Positions 12,091 to 32,816 of a stretch of 64,000 bases of DNA are shown here, one piece after another (the first letter of the stretch is position 1; each line of letters starts with the position of its first letter). Source of the DNA: Glandiceps talaboti (Eukaryota > Hemichordata > Enteropneusta > Spengelidae). The position numbers were made by a program, and so were the translations under genes. The notes beneath the pieces were generated by a model. It ran no database searches, was not told the DNA's origin, and saw only the letters and a list, made by a program, of their open reading frames with translations. The stretch lies in the NCBI RefSeq assembly GCF_964340395.1, contig NC_135552.1, positions 21,573,181 through 21,637,180 of the forward strand, written 5' to 3'.

Positions 12091-12950
12091 TATTGTCGTT
12101 GTCACAACCCCTTTCGCCAACATAACCATCATTAACATACACATGTGTATGACTATGATGATAATGGCCTCTTGAACACAAACAAATACAAAACCAAAAC
12201 CATCGTCACCATCATTGTTTACTAATGACCACAACCGACAACAGGGTCGTCATCCTTCTCATTAGCAACATCGTCATCAACACGTCATCTCTTTATGTTA
12301 CGTCACTCATTTCCTCCTCCTCCTCCTCCTCCCCCTCCTCCCAATCTTGCCTCTTAAGGCACTAATCTCCCAATTCATATACAAATTCTCTGTGTTATCA
12401 CAATTGTCTATACAGGTTACAAAGTGTGTATACCGGTCAGGTGGGGGCAGTATTTTCTAAACAGGTAACCTGGAAATCGATTTACCGGTGCCATTAATAC
12501 TAGCGATCATTATCAGAAAGACAATCTCAAAGCCGATTATATTTTTCCATCAATTCTGGAGAAGTAGTTAATGGGTTTTACTGCTGATACTAGTTCCGTA
12601 TATTCCTACGATTAGCGACCGATCCATAAACAAGTCCGTTACCCGAGGCCTTTTCCTCAATTTTACACGTATTACTGCTGGATCAAAGACGTTTGCCAAG
12701 AGCCAATTTACAGTAAAGACCTCCCTCCCTCCCCTCTTCCTCTCTAAGCTAAAATGTGGAAGCAAGCTAAAGTTTAAAGGTAAACATTACGGTCGGGAAT
12801 ACAAAAAAAAAATTACTGATGAAATACAGTACGTAGGGTTCAACAATCATAGCAGAAAGGAAGTTAGGGTTCTAGGACTAATCCTAGGCACACGCGTTTT
12901 TTGTTTGTTTTTTAATGCTCATGACTTTTGTTATCGTTGAAAAAGACATG
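12091..12950. other. Gene-free stretch
   Basis: Contains CA/AC-rich low-complexity sequence up to about 12300 and a short CCT repeat. The minus-strand frame 12568-12765 shows no known motif. Confidence 0.5.
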
Positions 12951-13165
12951 ACTGTTGCTATGGGCGTGGTCTTCGTTGTCAGGCACATTTTTGTTCATTT
13001 TGGAAATTCAATGCTCATTCCAGGGGCTTGAATATTTGTCACTGTAGTCACCTTTAACGACAAAGACAAGGGCATTTGATTGTTGCTATGGGTATTGCCT
13101 TTGTTGCTTGGCACATTTTGTTCACGTGCAATTTTGAAAAAAAAACCGACCGTTTGGCGGAGGGC
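12951..13165 (+). repeat. Dispersed repeat family C (GTTGCTATGGGCGTGG type), two diverged units
   Basis: Two units, at 12954 (GTTGCTATGGGCGTGGTCTT) and 13082 (GTTGCTATGGGTATTGCCTT), are each followed by TTGT(C/T)..GGCACATTTT.GTTCA. The same module occurs at 42311-42480 next to a 147-bp array, so the two loci share an element or part of one. Confidence 0.75.
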
Positions 13166-18427
<5,262 letters not shown>

Positions 18428-18619
18428 CAGAGTAAGAGAGAGAGAAAATACAGGGAGCACAGGAACCGTACTTTTATATTGATGAGTATAGTAGATATTT
18501 TATCGCAATAGTATGTATGTTAAGGTCCATATAAGTGTACACGGGTGCATGTTCATAGATAAGTTATCTACATTGTTTAAATGGTATTTGCTCTACTCAA
18601 TGACATGTATATTTTGTAT

Positions 18620-18683
18620 GTTTGTTTGTTTGTTTGTTTGTGTGTGTATGTATGTGTTTGTTTGTTTGTTTGTTTGTTTGTTT
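18620..18683. repeat. (TTTG)n tetranucleotide repeat, interrupted
   Basis: TTTG units at both ends with a GTGTGTATGTATG interruption in the middle (18640-18656). Confidence 0.95.
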
Positions 18684-19520
18684 CTGGGGCTCCCTGTACT
18701 CGTGAGACAAATAGGCAGACATACAGAACATCGATATCACGATTAATATACTCCGCTCGTGCAACTGTACTATATATCATGGAGAAGGCAAAGCTACATT
18801 GTTTTGTAGTTTTACTTGATATGTCCACATTTCATTTATATTGCCTGTCAAGTCGTTGAAAGAAAAAAAGAGCTATTATTTGTCAGTATTTTGCATTTTC
18901 AAAGGAATGGCTTGACACTACAGTGCAATCGAATCTTGGCGTGGTGCCTGTCTAGTCTGGTTGTAGGCCATATACAACGTTTGTCACCACCACGCACATC
19001 GCACACACAAAGAAGTAATCGGTTAGGTGTCGCATCGTTATCTGATCTATTGTGATTGACAGCTTAAATAATTGCTTGACACGTGAACACGAGAAATGAA
19101 CACAAGATGCGTTGCAATGTGCGCACAATGAATGCACAGACGTTATCAGGAGGCATACGACTGGTTCATTGTAGTTGGCACGCTTTTTTTCTCGAGCATA
19201 CCCCTTTATATATGTTATTATCTTTTGTCGAGTTCGTGGTGTTAATATTTGATGTGTTAACGTCGAATGACAGCTTTTGTTATACAAAATGATTAGACGT
19301 GAGTTTTTAGCAAATTTTGAAGATCAGAATTTGGCAAAATCCTCGAGGACAAATTCCATTATTTGTATGGCAAAGATAACAAGAATTATCAATATTTGTT
19401 GTGGATAAAAATCACCCTTTCCTAATTTAACAGGAGAAATACAGAAAACTACAACTCAACTACGTTGACGCCAAGAGATCACGGAGGTGGCATCATACCT
19501 TCTACCTAGTACCCCCATGC
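18684..19520. other. Gene-free stretch
   Basis: Several overlapping frames on both strands (18816-19055, 18952-19287, 19083-19292) encode nothing recognisable. No repeat was seen. Confidence 0.45.
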
Positions 19521-19615
<95 letters not shown>

Positions 19616-19629
19616 CATACATACATACA

Positions 19630-19661
<32 letters not shown>

Positions 19662-19767
19662 CACATACATACATACATACATACATACATACATACATAC
19701 ATACATACATACATACATACATACACAGACAGACAAACAGACAGACAGGCAGGCAGACAGACAGGCA
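19521..19767. repeat. Compound tetranucleotide array (GATA)n-(CATA)n-(CAGA)n
   Basis: GATA units from 19521 to 19614, CATA units from 19615 to about 19724 with one ATAC interruption, then CAGA/CAGG units. Adjacent blocks differ by a single base per unit, as expected if variant units spread through the array by slippage. Confidence 0.97.
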
Positions 19768-21221
19768 CCGACATGTACAGACATACATTCAGAAAGACAG
19801 ACTGACAGAAAGAAAGACAGACACATGTTACATATACCAACACACATTTATATGATACATGTACATGTACATGTATATAGCTTGTAGCCATTCAATACAG
19901 ACTGTGCAATTTACCCACATACCAGCCTATGAATCATGTCCATAAGAACCCCAACTTAAAAAGTATACTTATCACCCAGGGAGGTTAGAAAGAACATATT
20001 CAGTCATACAACGCGCACTGCATGTGGTTCATTCGTTCTTACTGTAATGCTCACATCCACTAATGAATGGTAGATCTTAGCCTAAAGATGGAAAATTACC
20101 GGCTCATTTTCCTTACTTTCAATTTCCCATCATTAAAGTGGAAAACTCCAATTAGCGAATGTTGTAGTTTTCATACACCCTAGCAGCATTTTCCAGTGGT
20201 GGTTTATGTTCCCGAATTTGCAGTTACCATGGAAACAAAACGGATGATTATCCTCTGTATCATCAATATTCTCTTTATTTGTTTGACAAAGGTACTATTA
20301 TTATTCGGCTCTCTTGTGCTTAGTCGAGAGACTCATTTGCCTCACTCAAAATAACGTTTTCCCCGAGCTAAATTCTATCGATTTAACTCAACGATCTCGC
20401 ATCAAAATTTGAAGTTCAGTTGTCCTGGTAACGAAGAAGAGTCCATCACGTCTTGAATTGATGTAGACTTTATAAAATGTCCCTCAAAAGACCACTTCAG
20501 ACCTGAATGACTTACAATGAGCGAAGGTTATTCATGCATTACTGTTTGATTTGGATCTTTATTTTCATTTTCCTTTGGCATTGTTTCTGTTACAATCAAT
20601 GCGCACGTTCCAAGTCTCCTCGGAGGAGAAATCGACATGCTTAAGATAATAGACAATATATAAGTAAAACCCACACGTACCTATCGATGTGTTGTACGTG
20701 TTTATTTAGTACAAATGTGGTCGTTGAGGTTACAATATTGAAGATAGCGGTCACGTGTTCCGTTAGTACTAGGTTTAGAGGCTATCCGTGGCTTTGACTC
20801 GGAAGATCGCCTTCACCATCTTCTGAGAAGGAGACCTTCAGAAGTTCAAACCACACACAACACCTAGCCTAGTATTCGGGTAACAAACTTGACAGTGTTA
20901 ACGTTGTCTATACCATTTACACTGTAACAGTCTAGATACGAGGAATAACCTACTTTCAAGCCACTCAGTTGACCCTTGTACTAAAGTTTAAGGAGCTTTA
21001 ACCCTCCCCTACCTAGATTGTTACACACTCTGTTACTTTTTATCAACTCGCATACTATACTGATCTATACAAACGCTTAGTATGTATGAGTTTTTGTAGA
21101 AATGCAGAAAGATATATATACCCTGGACGATATACATTATATACATGTAGCCTATATAGTTATCAATGAGTGTAAAATGATATTTTCATTTCCCCACGAA
21201 CATTTTGTATGGTTGTGTATG
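19768..21221. other. Gene-free stretch
   Basis: No gene, RNA or repeat recognised. A CpG-containing patch near 20690-20900 has no open frame of note. Confidence 0.5.

Positions 21222-21317
<96 letters not shown>
21222..21317. repeat. (TTAC)24 tetranucleotide repeat
   Basis: 96 bp of uninterrupted TTAC units, ending at TTAGTTTGCTTGG. The LLTYLLTY frame through it is an artefact. Confidence 0.98.
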
Positions 21318-22349
21318 GTTTGCTTGGTTCCTGGGCTCTCTGTAGATTACGAATGAAATCCTAATATCATTTAGTAACATAAATTATATTCAATCATTTC
21401 TGGAATAATAACTTTTAATATAGTAGTAGCAATAAATTATTTTGGTATTATGAAAATGAGCAAAATTTACATATATATTCTCTCTCTCTGTATCGTCATC
21501 AGGGTTTAGACAAAGATTTTCTACGAAATAATCAAGTTTTAATTAGTCAATACATTCTGTACACACTTCCAAAGATCTGACCCTACGATGATCGCGAAAT
21601 AAGTGCTGATTAGGGCACAAGTAGAATTTATGGCGCGAGAGGGTGGGGGTGGGGGTTTAAGGAAGAAATATTTTTGTTTATCTTCTTTTTCCAATGAAGC
21701 TCCTCCTTCAGGCCTGGCCAGAAATTTAGTGCCCTCTTCCCGTAGCTCACCATGAGTTTTTAAATCCTCCCGCATCTTATTTTCTCCGACATGCCTCTAA
21801 GTCTCCATCCCACCGTAAATTGAGTTTGTTCGAATTCCTTATCGAAACTTTTTCATTCGTTTATCACTTTTTTTCAAACGTCATTTATGTGTCAGGCCAT
21901 CCAAACCACCCAACTTATTCCAGTGTTGGGGATTACAACGTTTGTCATGACGTTGTGTACATTGATTAATATCAAGGCACGAAAACTGTCGATGTCACGT
22001 GGTTGATTTGCATGATAAACATTTCTCAGGTTACCGGGGTCAATTACGAACTTGACCACCGTCACACGCACACCGATTAGAGTATAACATGCCTTACTTT
22101 TCACTTTTTAAAAAAAGATTTGGCGCCTAATACTGGCATGTAAGCAGATTGGACATATACGATGCTGAGTCTACATATCCATTCCTTAGAAGATTAAGAA
22201 CAGAAGTCTATGGTGCAGTGAGCGATGACGTCGTTCAACTCGTTGCCATGGCACTATGTGATGAAGACCGGTTTACAAAATTTTACAGTCCAGGAATATG
22301 GTAACATATTGTGGTGCTAGAACTTAGGAGAATGATATGTGCTTCACTA

Positions 22350-22350
<1 letters not shown>
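21318..22350. other. Gene-free stretch
   Basis: No gene seen. The minus frames 21539-21775 and 21892-22104 lack domains. This is the last part of the CpG-containing half of the window. Confidence 0.5.
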
Positions 22351-22384
<34 letters not shown>

Positions 22385-22536
22385 ATGTATGTCTTCCCTA
22401 ATGTATGGTCTCTCTCTCTCTCCCTCCCTCCCCCCTCTCTCTCTCTCTCCCTCTCTCTCTGTCTCTCTGTCTCTCTGTCTCTCTCTGTGTGTGTGTGTGT
22501 GTGTCTCTCTCTGTGTGTCTCTCTCAGTCTATCTGT
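22351..22536. repeat. Imperfect pyrimidine microsatellite (CTGT)n-(CT)n-(GT)n
   Basis: CTGT units (22351-22390), then CT-rich blocks with CCCTCCC and GT interruptions to 22536. It is less pure than the other CT arrays here, so probably older. Confidence 0.95.
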
Positions 22537-25324
22537 CGTTAAACTTGATCTGTCATCATTTGTTGATATTCACAATACCATCGTACATGTTAAACTACAC
22601 GTATTAATTGTGATGAAATCGACATTACAAAGGATTTCAATACAATATGTTTGCATACAAAATCTAAAATCTACCTATTGACGGCAGTTATATCTCAAGG
22701 GATTCTCAATGCATACAGCGTAAAGATAGATGTTATTTTTGCCAACCATAGGAATGATGAAATATTTGCATATTAATCATAAACTGATAGTATATATCAC
22801 ATACAAAGATATACCAAAATTACATGTATACAATCCTTTGAAGGACTAAATCTAAAAGGAATTTAGAAAAGAGAATTTTGAAAGCTGCACTAGCTGTAAA
22901 TGGAATATCATTTGCTCTGTCAGACAACAAGATGATCACTGAACATTGTTAAAATATCAGTAATTAGATGTTGTACATGTATATTAGGTCGATTGTATTA
23001 ACAGCAGGTTGAAATCATGAATGCTAGTTTTGGGACCTTGATTTTTAGGTATAGACCCAAAAACCCAATTTGATTGGATTTCTTGTACCACATTAATGTG
23101 TGCACCTGCAAAACTATACATTTCCCAACAGTTGAATTGGCACTGTTCAGGGTGTATGACATGATAATATGAGTATTAAAGTCATTCTATCTGATGAAAA
23201 TACTCTCAAAAATGTTCAAGTTACAGTTAGAGCAGTTTTAAAGAAATGAGGTCATGTTAATTTATGCAAGGTGATGGTAGGATGGAAATTCAGCAAAAGA
23301 ATTTATACGAATTTGGTTTTTATTAGTAAATATCTGCTTTCAAATACGTGTATGTCATCCACTCTCATTTCACTTTTCCAAAGGTTTCTTCCATTAGTGT
23401 CAAGGCATATAGCCAACTAAACTGTCAAGAATGTTCTAAGATTAACAAAAGAAGTCAGAAGAGATTTTTCTCAGAAAGTAGAAATCTTTTCAAACATTTT
23501 CAAAGTGACAGTGTACATATAGCTATGGTATATAGCTAGCTGAATTGGAAAATGCTTTTTAAACATCAAAATCTTGTCCACCTCGTTAGTTTTAAAAAGC
23601 TGTTTCATTGTCACTGTGTTAAGATGCATTAGAAGTGGGAATAGAAAAGTCTTGGATCATCTTTAATAATACATGACGATGGCTTCTACAACACCAAGAG
23701 GATTGCTAATGGATTGTTGATTTGTAACCACAAGGAAAGGAGAAATCTTTTGATATTTCTTAGTATTTGTTCTTTGCTTCAGACAGATGCTAAACAAAGA
23801 TATGGACATAGATTGAAGAGTGATAGACCTTGTTTTTCCCAGGAGGGATTTAGATCTCATTAACCTGGATTTTGAACGCTAGGTTACCACATTATGGAAG
23901 GTGGATGAACTTTGACCTGTGGCACCTAAAGGTCAGTTCTTATTCTATTTTGCCTCAGACACATCAATGATGAAATTAATAATTCAATCCCACTTTAGGA
24001 AAAGAGAAGATATATCCACCAAGGGAAACAGTCACTCTGATGGGTTTCTAAGAATAGATTTTGACCCTAGGACTCGGTATGTAGAACTTCAAATGAGTCC
24101 AAAAGTTCCTCAACCTTGAAAATGTAAGAAATGTGTGGTTGTACAATACAAATCTGGAGGGGGGGGGGGGGGGGGTACATGAAAGAGTTACCCTCAGGAT
24201 TATGAAAGGATATATTTTTCATGTTAAAATTAGGTTTATTAAAGGGAAAATGCATGCAAATTCCAGGAAAAAAGAGACATTTTCATTTTCAGAGAAGCAT
24301 CAAGTTGGTCTTGTACCTTTATAGGATATCTTTGCTTTAGGCTACTGCATCATGGGAGTCAGCAGAAATAATGTATTCAAGTTGCACACTGAATATTCAT
24401 GAGTCCCCTGAGTGCCTGTACTCTTCAGTGTAAAACAGCAGTGTGGAAAAAAAGCCATATAAAAATGAACATCATTATAATTTGTTATTATGTACAGATT
24501 TCTTCAAGTACAATGATATAAATGAGACAAAATAATGATGTTAAATGTTTCAACACCCCCACCCCTTTCTTTCTGGTGATTGCTCCAGTTCATAATTTTC
24601 AACCCCTAGCCAAGTATTCGGTCAGTACCATATTGTTAGACATTAAAAACATCAAATTAAAAAATTCCATTATGATACTTCTAGTTTATTTGAAATCTGT
24701 AAACAAGGTGGATATCAAATATTGGTAGTATTATAACAGAACACTTTTCTATGAGATGTCTGGCAACCTAATGCTGACCAAACACTAGGCAAATGACTGC
24801 AGCAATTGATTGCCTACAGATTGAGAGTCAGACACACATTGACTTGGTGATAAATATGTTATCTATTTCCCTGAAGACCATGCAGACTCAATCCTCTGTC
24901 CTTCTATCGTGTCTTGTCAATTGACAAGTCATTGTTTCTACGATTTCCAAGTGTTGCAGAGGTAGCCAGATGGCAGACACTCAAATGGCCAGGTTTATAT
25001 CTTGAAAGTAGTCTCAAGGTACCTTCTTATCTTTATTCAATACTTTCAATTATCTTTGACAGTTACTATGAAGATTCTCTGTGGACTGCGGGTAACGTCA
25101 TAATTTACAACACCATCCTGAAGTTGAACCATAACATATGCGGCATCTAATCTTCTAGGCTGTCTTCTGCTGTGTAGAAACAAGATAATGCTGATAGATG
25201 ATCCATGGGCTGTCTTATCTGAGTTTTAAGGTGACCACGTGTTTCACAATAAGAGATATGCAAGTGCAAAGGGGAATCAAGTGTAGCTCACTAGAAACTC
25301 ATATTGTAGCACACATTGCCTTGG
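22537..25324. other. Gene-free stretch, CpG-poor
   Basis: No convincing exon was found. Includes a G-run at 24158-24174. Frames at 23348-23539, 23919-24119 and 24914-25150 carry no recognisable motif. Confidence 0.45.
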
Positions 25325-25640
25325 AAATTTAAATTGTTAAACTTTTGCCATTATTTTGTTCAAGAAATCTCAATCTATTTTCAGTTAAAACCAAGGAAAA
25401 GCAGGGGTCACTATACAAATTTTTGAAATAGAGCTCAAAATGATATACAAATTAAGCCATTTTAGAATCCAATATGGCCACCGAATTCTGTGTTAACTCC
25501 TTGGGAAAATGAAAGATTGTTGATGCTTTTAACAACAAGGGTGAACCATGAACAAGCTTTCGTATCACAATTTTTAGGAGAGAATTGAACCACCGATTTT
25601 CAAGGAAATTGACCACATGGTGCATTCTACCTTAACTGTC
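25325..25640 (-). repeat. Dispersed repeat family B, copy 1
   Basis: The reverse complement aligns with 58105-58510. Shared landmarks in order are GTAGAATGCACC, TTTAACACAG, GGTGGCCATATTGGATTCTA followed by AAATGGCTTAATTTG, CTCTATTT, a GTG.CCC block, TTGATTTTAACTGA/TTGGTTTTAACTGA, and GGCAAAAGTTTAA. There is no coding capacity. Confidence 0.8.
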
Positions 25641-26196
25641 TTGCCAAGTGGTGCAATTTATGTATGCTATTCAGCACATATACACATATAATTTTTTCTC
25701 AATTTTGAGAAAACCATGATTTAGTCATTCCAGTGTTCATTTCCTAGCATATTTGAAAGCATATTCTCTTGGGGTACCCAATTTTCTAAACTAGGTTTCC
25801 AATTCAAGTTTCTTGCAAATTGGATTTTCTTTGAATTCCCAGTTGTTCTTGAAGGAAAGAAGCGGAATAATCAAATGACGATTCTTGCATACATGTATGT
25901 GTGTGTACTCTAAAAGTCATATTTTTTATTCAAATGAAGTTACTTTCAGTAATAGTGTCACTGCGCGTGGTTGGTATTGAATGCTACATTTTGGAGGAAA
26001 CACATTTGTATTGCATTTTGTCCATCATTATTGAATTTGACAAGCAACTGTGAAACTGTGAAAGAGAAAGGTAAATATTCTACTAGTTTATTCTGACATT
26101 TTTGGAGGTCTTAACACTGCACAACTGTAAAAATAGCTTTAAAGGGCTAACTGTTGTTTTCTAAATGCATCTGATTGCAGACAGTTGTGTTTCTGC
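25641..26196. other. Gene-free stretch
   Basis: Nothing recognised. AT-rich and CpG-poor. Confidence 0.5.
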
Positions 26197-26645
26197 CATG
26201 TAAACCTTGCACAAAGATGACATAATTACATAGTTTACATTTAAACCTTGTACAAAGATGAGACAATGACATAACATTACATTTAAACCTTGTACAAAGA
26301 TGAATCAGTGGCACAGTCTTACATTTAAACCATGCACAATGATGAATCAGTTCCATAGTATTACTTTTAAACATTGCACAAAGATGAGAAAATGATATAG
26401 TATGACATTTAAACCATGCACAAAGATGAATCAGTGGCTCAGTCTTACATTTAAATCTTGTACAAGCATGAATCAGTGGAATTGCATAACATTTAAACCT
26501 TTCACAAAGATTAATCAGGGGCACAGTGTTACATTTAAACCTTACACAAAGATGAGACTAGACATAGTTATACATAGCCATGCACACAGGTGAGACAACA
26601 GCAAAGTGCATTTAAACCTTACACAAAGATGAGACGCAACATTTT
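26197..26645. repeat. 42-bp minisatellite, about 11 diverged units
   Basis: Units begin CATTTAAACCTTGCACAAAG and continue ATGA(A/G)(T/A)CA..... to TTA. Most are exactly 42 bp; the last three are shorter. Because 42 is divisible by three, a minus-strand frame (26147-26524) reads as a 14-residue repeat (LIHLCTRFKCKT-like). The frame follows from the array and has no start, leader or splice context, so I do not call a gene. Confidence 0.93.
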
Positions 26646-28030
26646 ACATTAATATATCATTTGATGTGATATTTCAAAATGGAAGTTCCTTATGTTTCCC
26701 CCAAACTATTTATACAAATTGAGCATCTGGACCCTTGCTTAGCTAGGATTTTATAAAAATATTCATTTTGGGAAGGAGGGGTGAGATGTGGTGGAATGTC
26801 AGTGGACTGGGATGTCAGTGAGGATATCAGCTTGCAAGGGGGTTGAAAGGGATGCATTTATATGTTGTGAAAAAGCAATATCTGATTCATTTTTAAAAGG
26901 GCTATGATTCAATTGCAGGTTCTAGCAATACAAGCAGATCAATCCTGAAAAGCAAATCTGAGGACTAAGTAACAAAGCATTACAGATTGAACACTGCAGG
27001 TATGAACTAAGATTTTTCAATTTCTCAAGTAGTCCAAATGTAATATTTGTAAACATCATTAACCAGTGATGGTATTTATATGGTATTCATAACATTATAG
27101 CTTTACACTTTCAATAATAGTATTATGCTTTAGCTCATAGAAGGGTTAATTATGTCTGAAATGTCGGCTACTCATAACTTTTAGTGGACTGCACTGCATG
27201 TGCACACCTCAACAAGTTTTTAGTGATGGTATTTGTTTTTGACAGTTCTTTCAATATTTTTGCAGTGTATTTGTTTTAGTAGGGATAGATGATCGAGTCA
27301 AACTCTAAGTCCATAAATCATTACAGTAACAGCTGTTTTCATTTATTACACAGAATATGAAGAAATGACTTTTGACATGATACAAATAGGATTATAAATA
27401 CTATATAGCAACATAATTTACAATTTTACAGTAACTTCCAAATATGACAGAACCATACGCTTAGGAGCCTGATTACAATGTACCATTTTAAGTCTGCCCT
27501 AGGGTCATTCAATGCAGGATGTTGCAGACATATTGGCCAAGGACTAGACGAGGAAAGTGCAAAATATACCACAGACAGTATAATATAGCTCAGACAGATT
27601 TCCTATTTGAACAATTTCATAAGCTAAGCGGATTTGTTTGCCAATTTTTTTTTGAGTACAGCTTTTATATGTTGGTAAAATTGACTAGGGATAATGAAAA
27701 CTTAAGCAGGAAATGTTAAAACTTTTTTGAATGTAAGTCTTATATTAGAGTTATTTTCATGAAACATACAGTTGTACATTACACCTATATAAGTTATTGT
27801 GATAGATATGGAGGAAGTTAGCCATAATAGAGTCGCCGAGGTCACAAAATGATCGACCTATATATTATATTATATGTTTAGGTTCTGTTCAAAAAGTCAC
27901 ATATTTCGTGGGGAAAGAAAAATAGGGTGAAAACATGATATCTGTGATGAGGCTTTATATGGCAGTTTGAATTTCCCACATTTGCATAGATTACCCACAA
28001 TGCCCTTTGTATAACAATGTTGCAACATTT
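26646..28030. other. Gene-free stretch
   Basis: No supported coding sequence. The frame at 27519-27719 has no motif. Confidence 0.5.
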
Positions 28031-28128
28031 GTAGTGTAGTGTAGTGTCATGTACGTGTAGTGTAATGCAGTGCCGTGTCGTGCCATGCCGTGTCGTGATG
28101 TGTAGTGTAGTGTAGTGTAGTGTAGTGA
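28031..28128. repeat. (GTAGT)n pentanucleotide repeat with degenerate centre
   Basis: GTAGT units at both ends (28031-28047 and 28102-28127) flank a centre where units have changed to GTGCC, GTGTC and similar five-base variants. Confidence 0.93.
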
Positions 28129-28130
28129 GA

Positions 28131-31768
<3,638 letters not shown>

Positions 31769-31926
31769 CGGAAACCTTGTAATAGCTTCACATCATCCCT
31801 ATCCAATCAGTGGCAACCTTGTAATAGCTTCACATCATCCCTATCCAATCAGTGGCAACCTTGTAATAGCTTCACATCATCCCTATCCAATCAGTGGCAA
31901 CCTTGTAATAGCTTCATATCATCCCG
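31769..31926. repeat. 42-bp minisatellite, nearly four identical units
   Basis: Units of CCTTGTAATAGCTTCACATC then ATCCCTATCCAATCAGTGGCAA repeat almost without change, the last being broken by a T-run (31927-31942). The unit keeps two frames open (SGNLVIASHHPYPI and a frame shifted by one base). Near-identity means a recent expansion. Confidence 0.95.
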
Positions 31927-32593
31927 TTTTTTTTTTTTTTTGCATTCGCGAAAACAAAGCATTTCCTTTGTTTGATTATAATGTAAATATAATGTAATAA
32001 AAGAAAATATCCATACATATATACTATAAAGTAACCAAGTAATGAAATCATATAATGGTCACATTTTTGCATTTTTGAAAACACGTCCTTTCATTTGTGA
32101 TAATAAAAGAATTATACAAATAAAGTAACCAAGTAACAATAAAAAGTCTGCAACCAGCTTTTGGAAGTATGACTCACTAAAAAGTTCAAAAAAGGTTCAT
32201 AATTATGGGTAATTTACATTATAATTGAGTTATAATCCCATTGTTGGATCATATCTTGTCAAGGTCACATGACTTGCAAATTTGGCTGTATCATTTATCA
32301 GGTAGATCGAGGCATCCATTTTGTTTGACTTCGAACATAAATATTATTGTTATTTTTAAAACACTTTGAACGTGAAATTGAAAAGATGTGTAAAAAAATC
32401 ATCACATAGGAGTCATTTATATAGAAAAATTTGCTTCAATAAGATTATAAAATGACAATTATGATGCAACAAGATTGAGTGTTCATGGACTCTGGGTTCA
32501 TTACAGTTTACGCACAAATGAAAATTTCCCGCTTGCAGTCAAAAAATATTTTTACAGTGATTCTAAGACTTTAAGCTATCTGAGAGACATTAA

Positions 32594-32816
32594 AGTGAAC
32601 ATATGGAATTCACTGCCAAAATTTTTTGACCATGAAATCTTTATTTGAATCAGTTAAGACTATTGCATTTTGTAGTCTGCACTGCAGACAGATATTACTA
32701 TGAGATAAAAGTGAAAATATGGGGAATCCGATTCACTTCCAACATATTCTGGCAGTAAAATTTTTATTTGTAGCATTAAAAGATTATTGCATGCATATTT
32801 GTAGTCTGCACTGCGA
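32594..32816. repeat. Diverged tandem duplication, ~115-bp unit
   Basis: GTGAACATATGGAATTCACT.....TTATTTG...TAAGACTATTGCAT...TGTAGTCTGCACTGC is repeated as GTGAAAATATGGGGAATCCG.....TTATTTG...TAAAAGATTATTGCAT...TGTAGTCTGCACTGC, with the later copies of the shared 3' motif at 32671 and 32800. Confidence 0.8.

Noticed and set aside
19456-19891. Frames with YVCMYVCM and YLSIYLSI repeats
   Set aside because: Artefacts of the GATA/CATA/CAGA tetranucleotide array, open in all three minus-strand frames.
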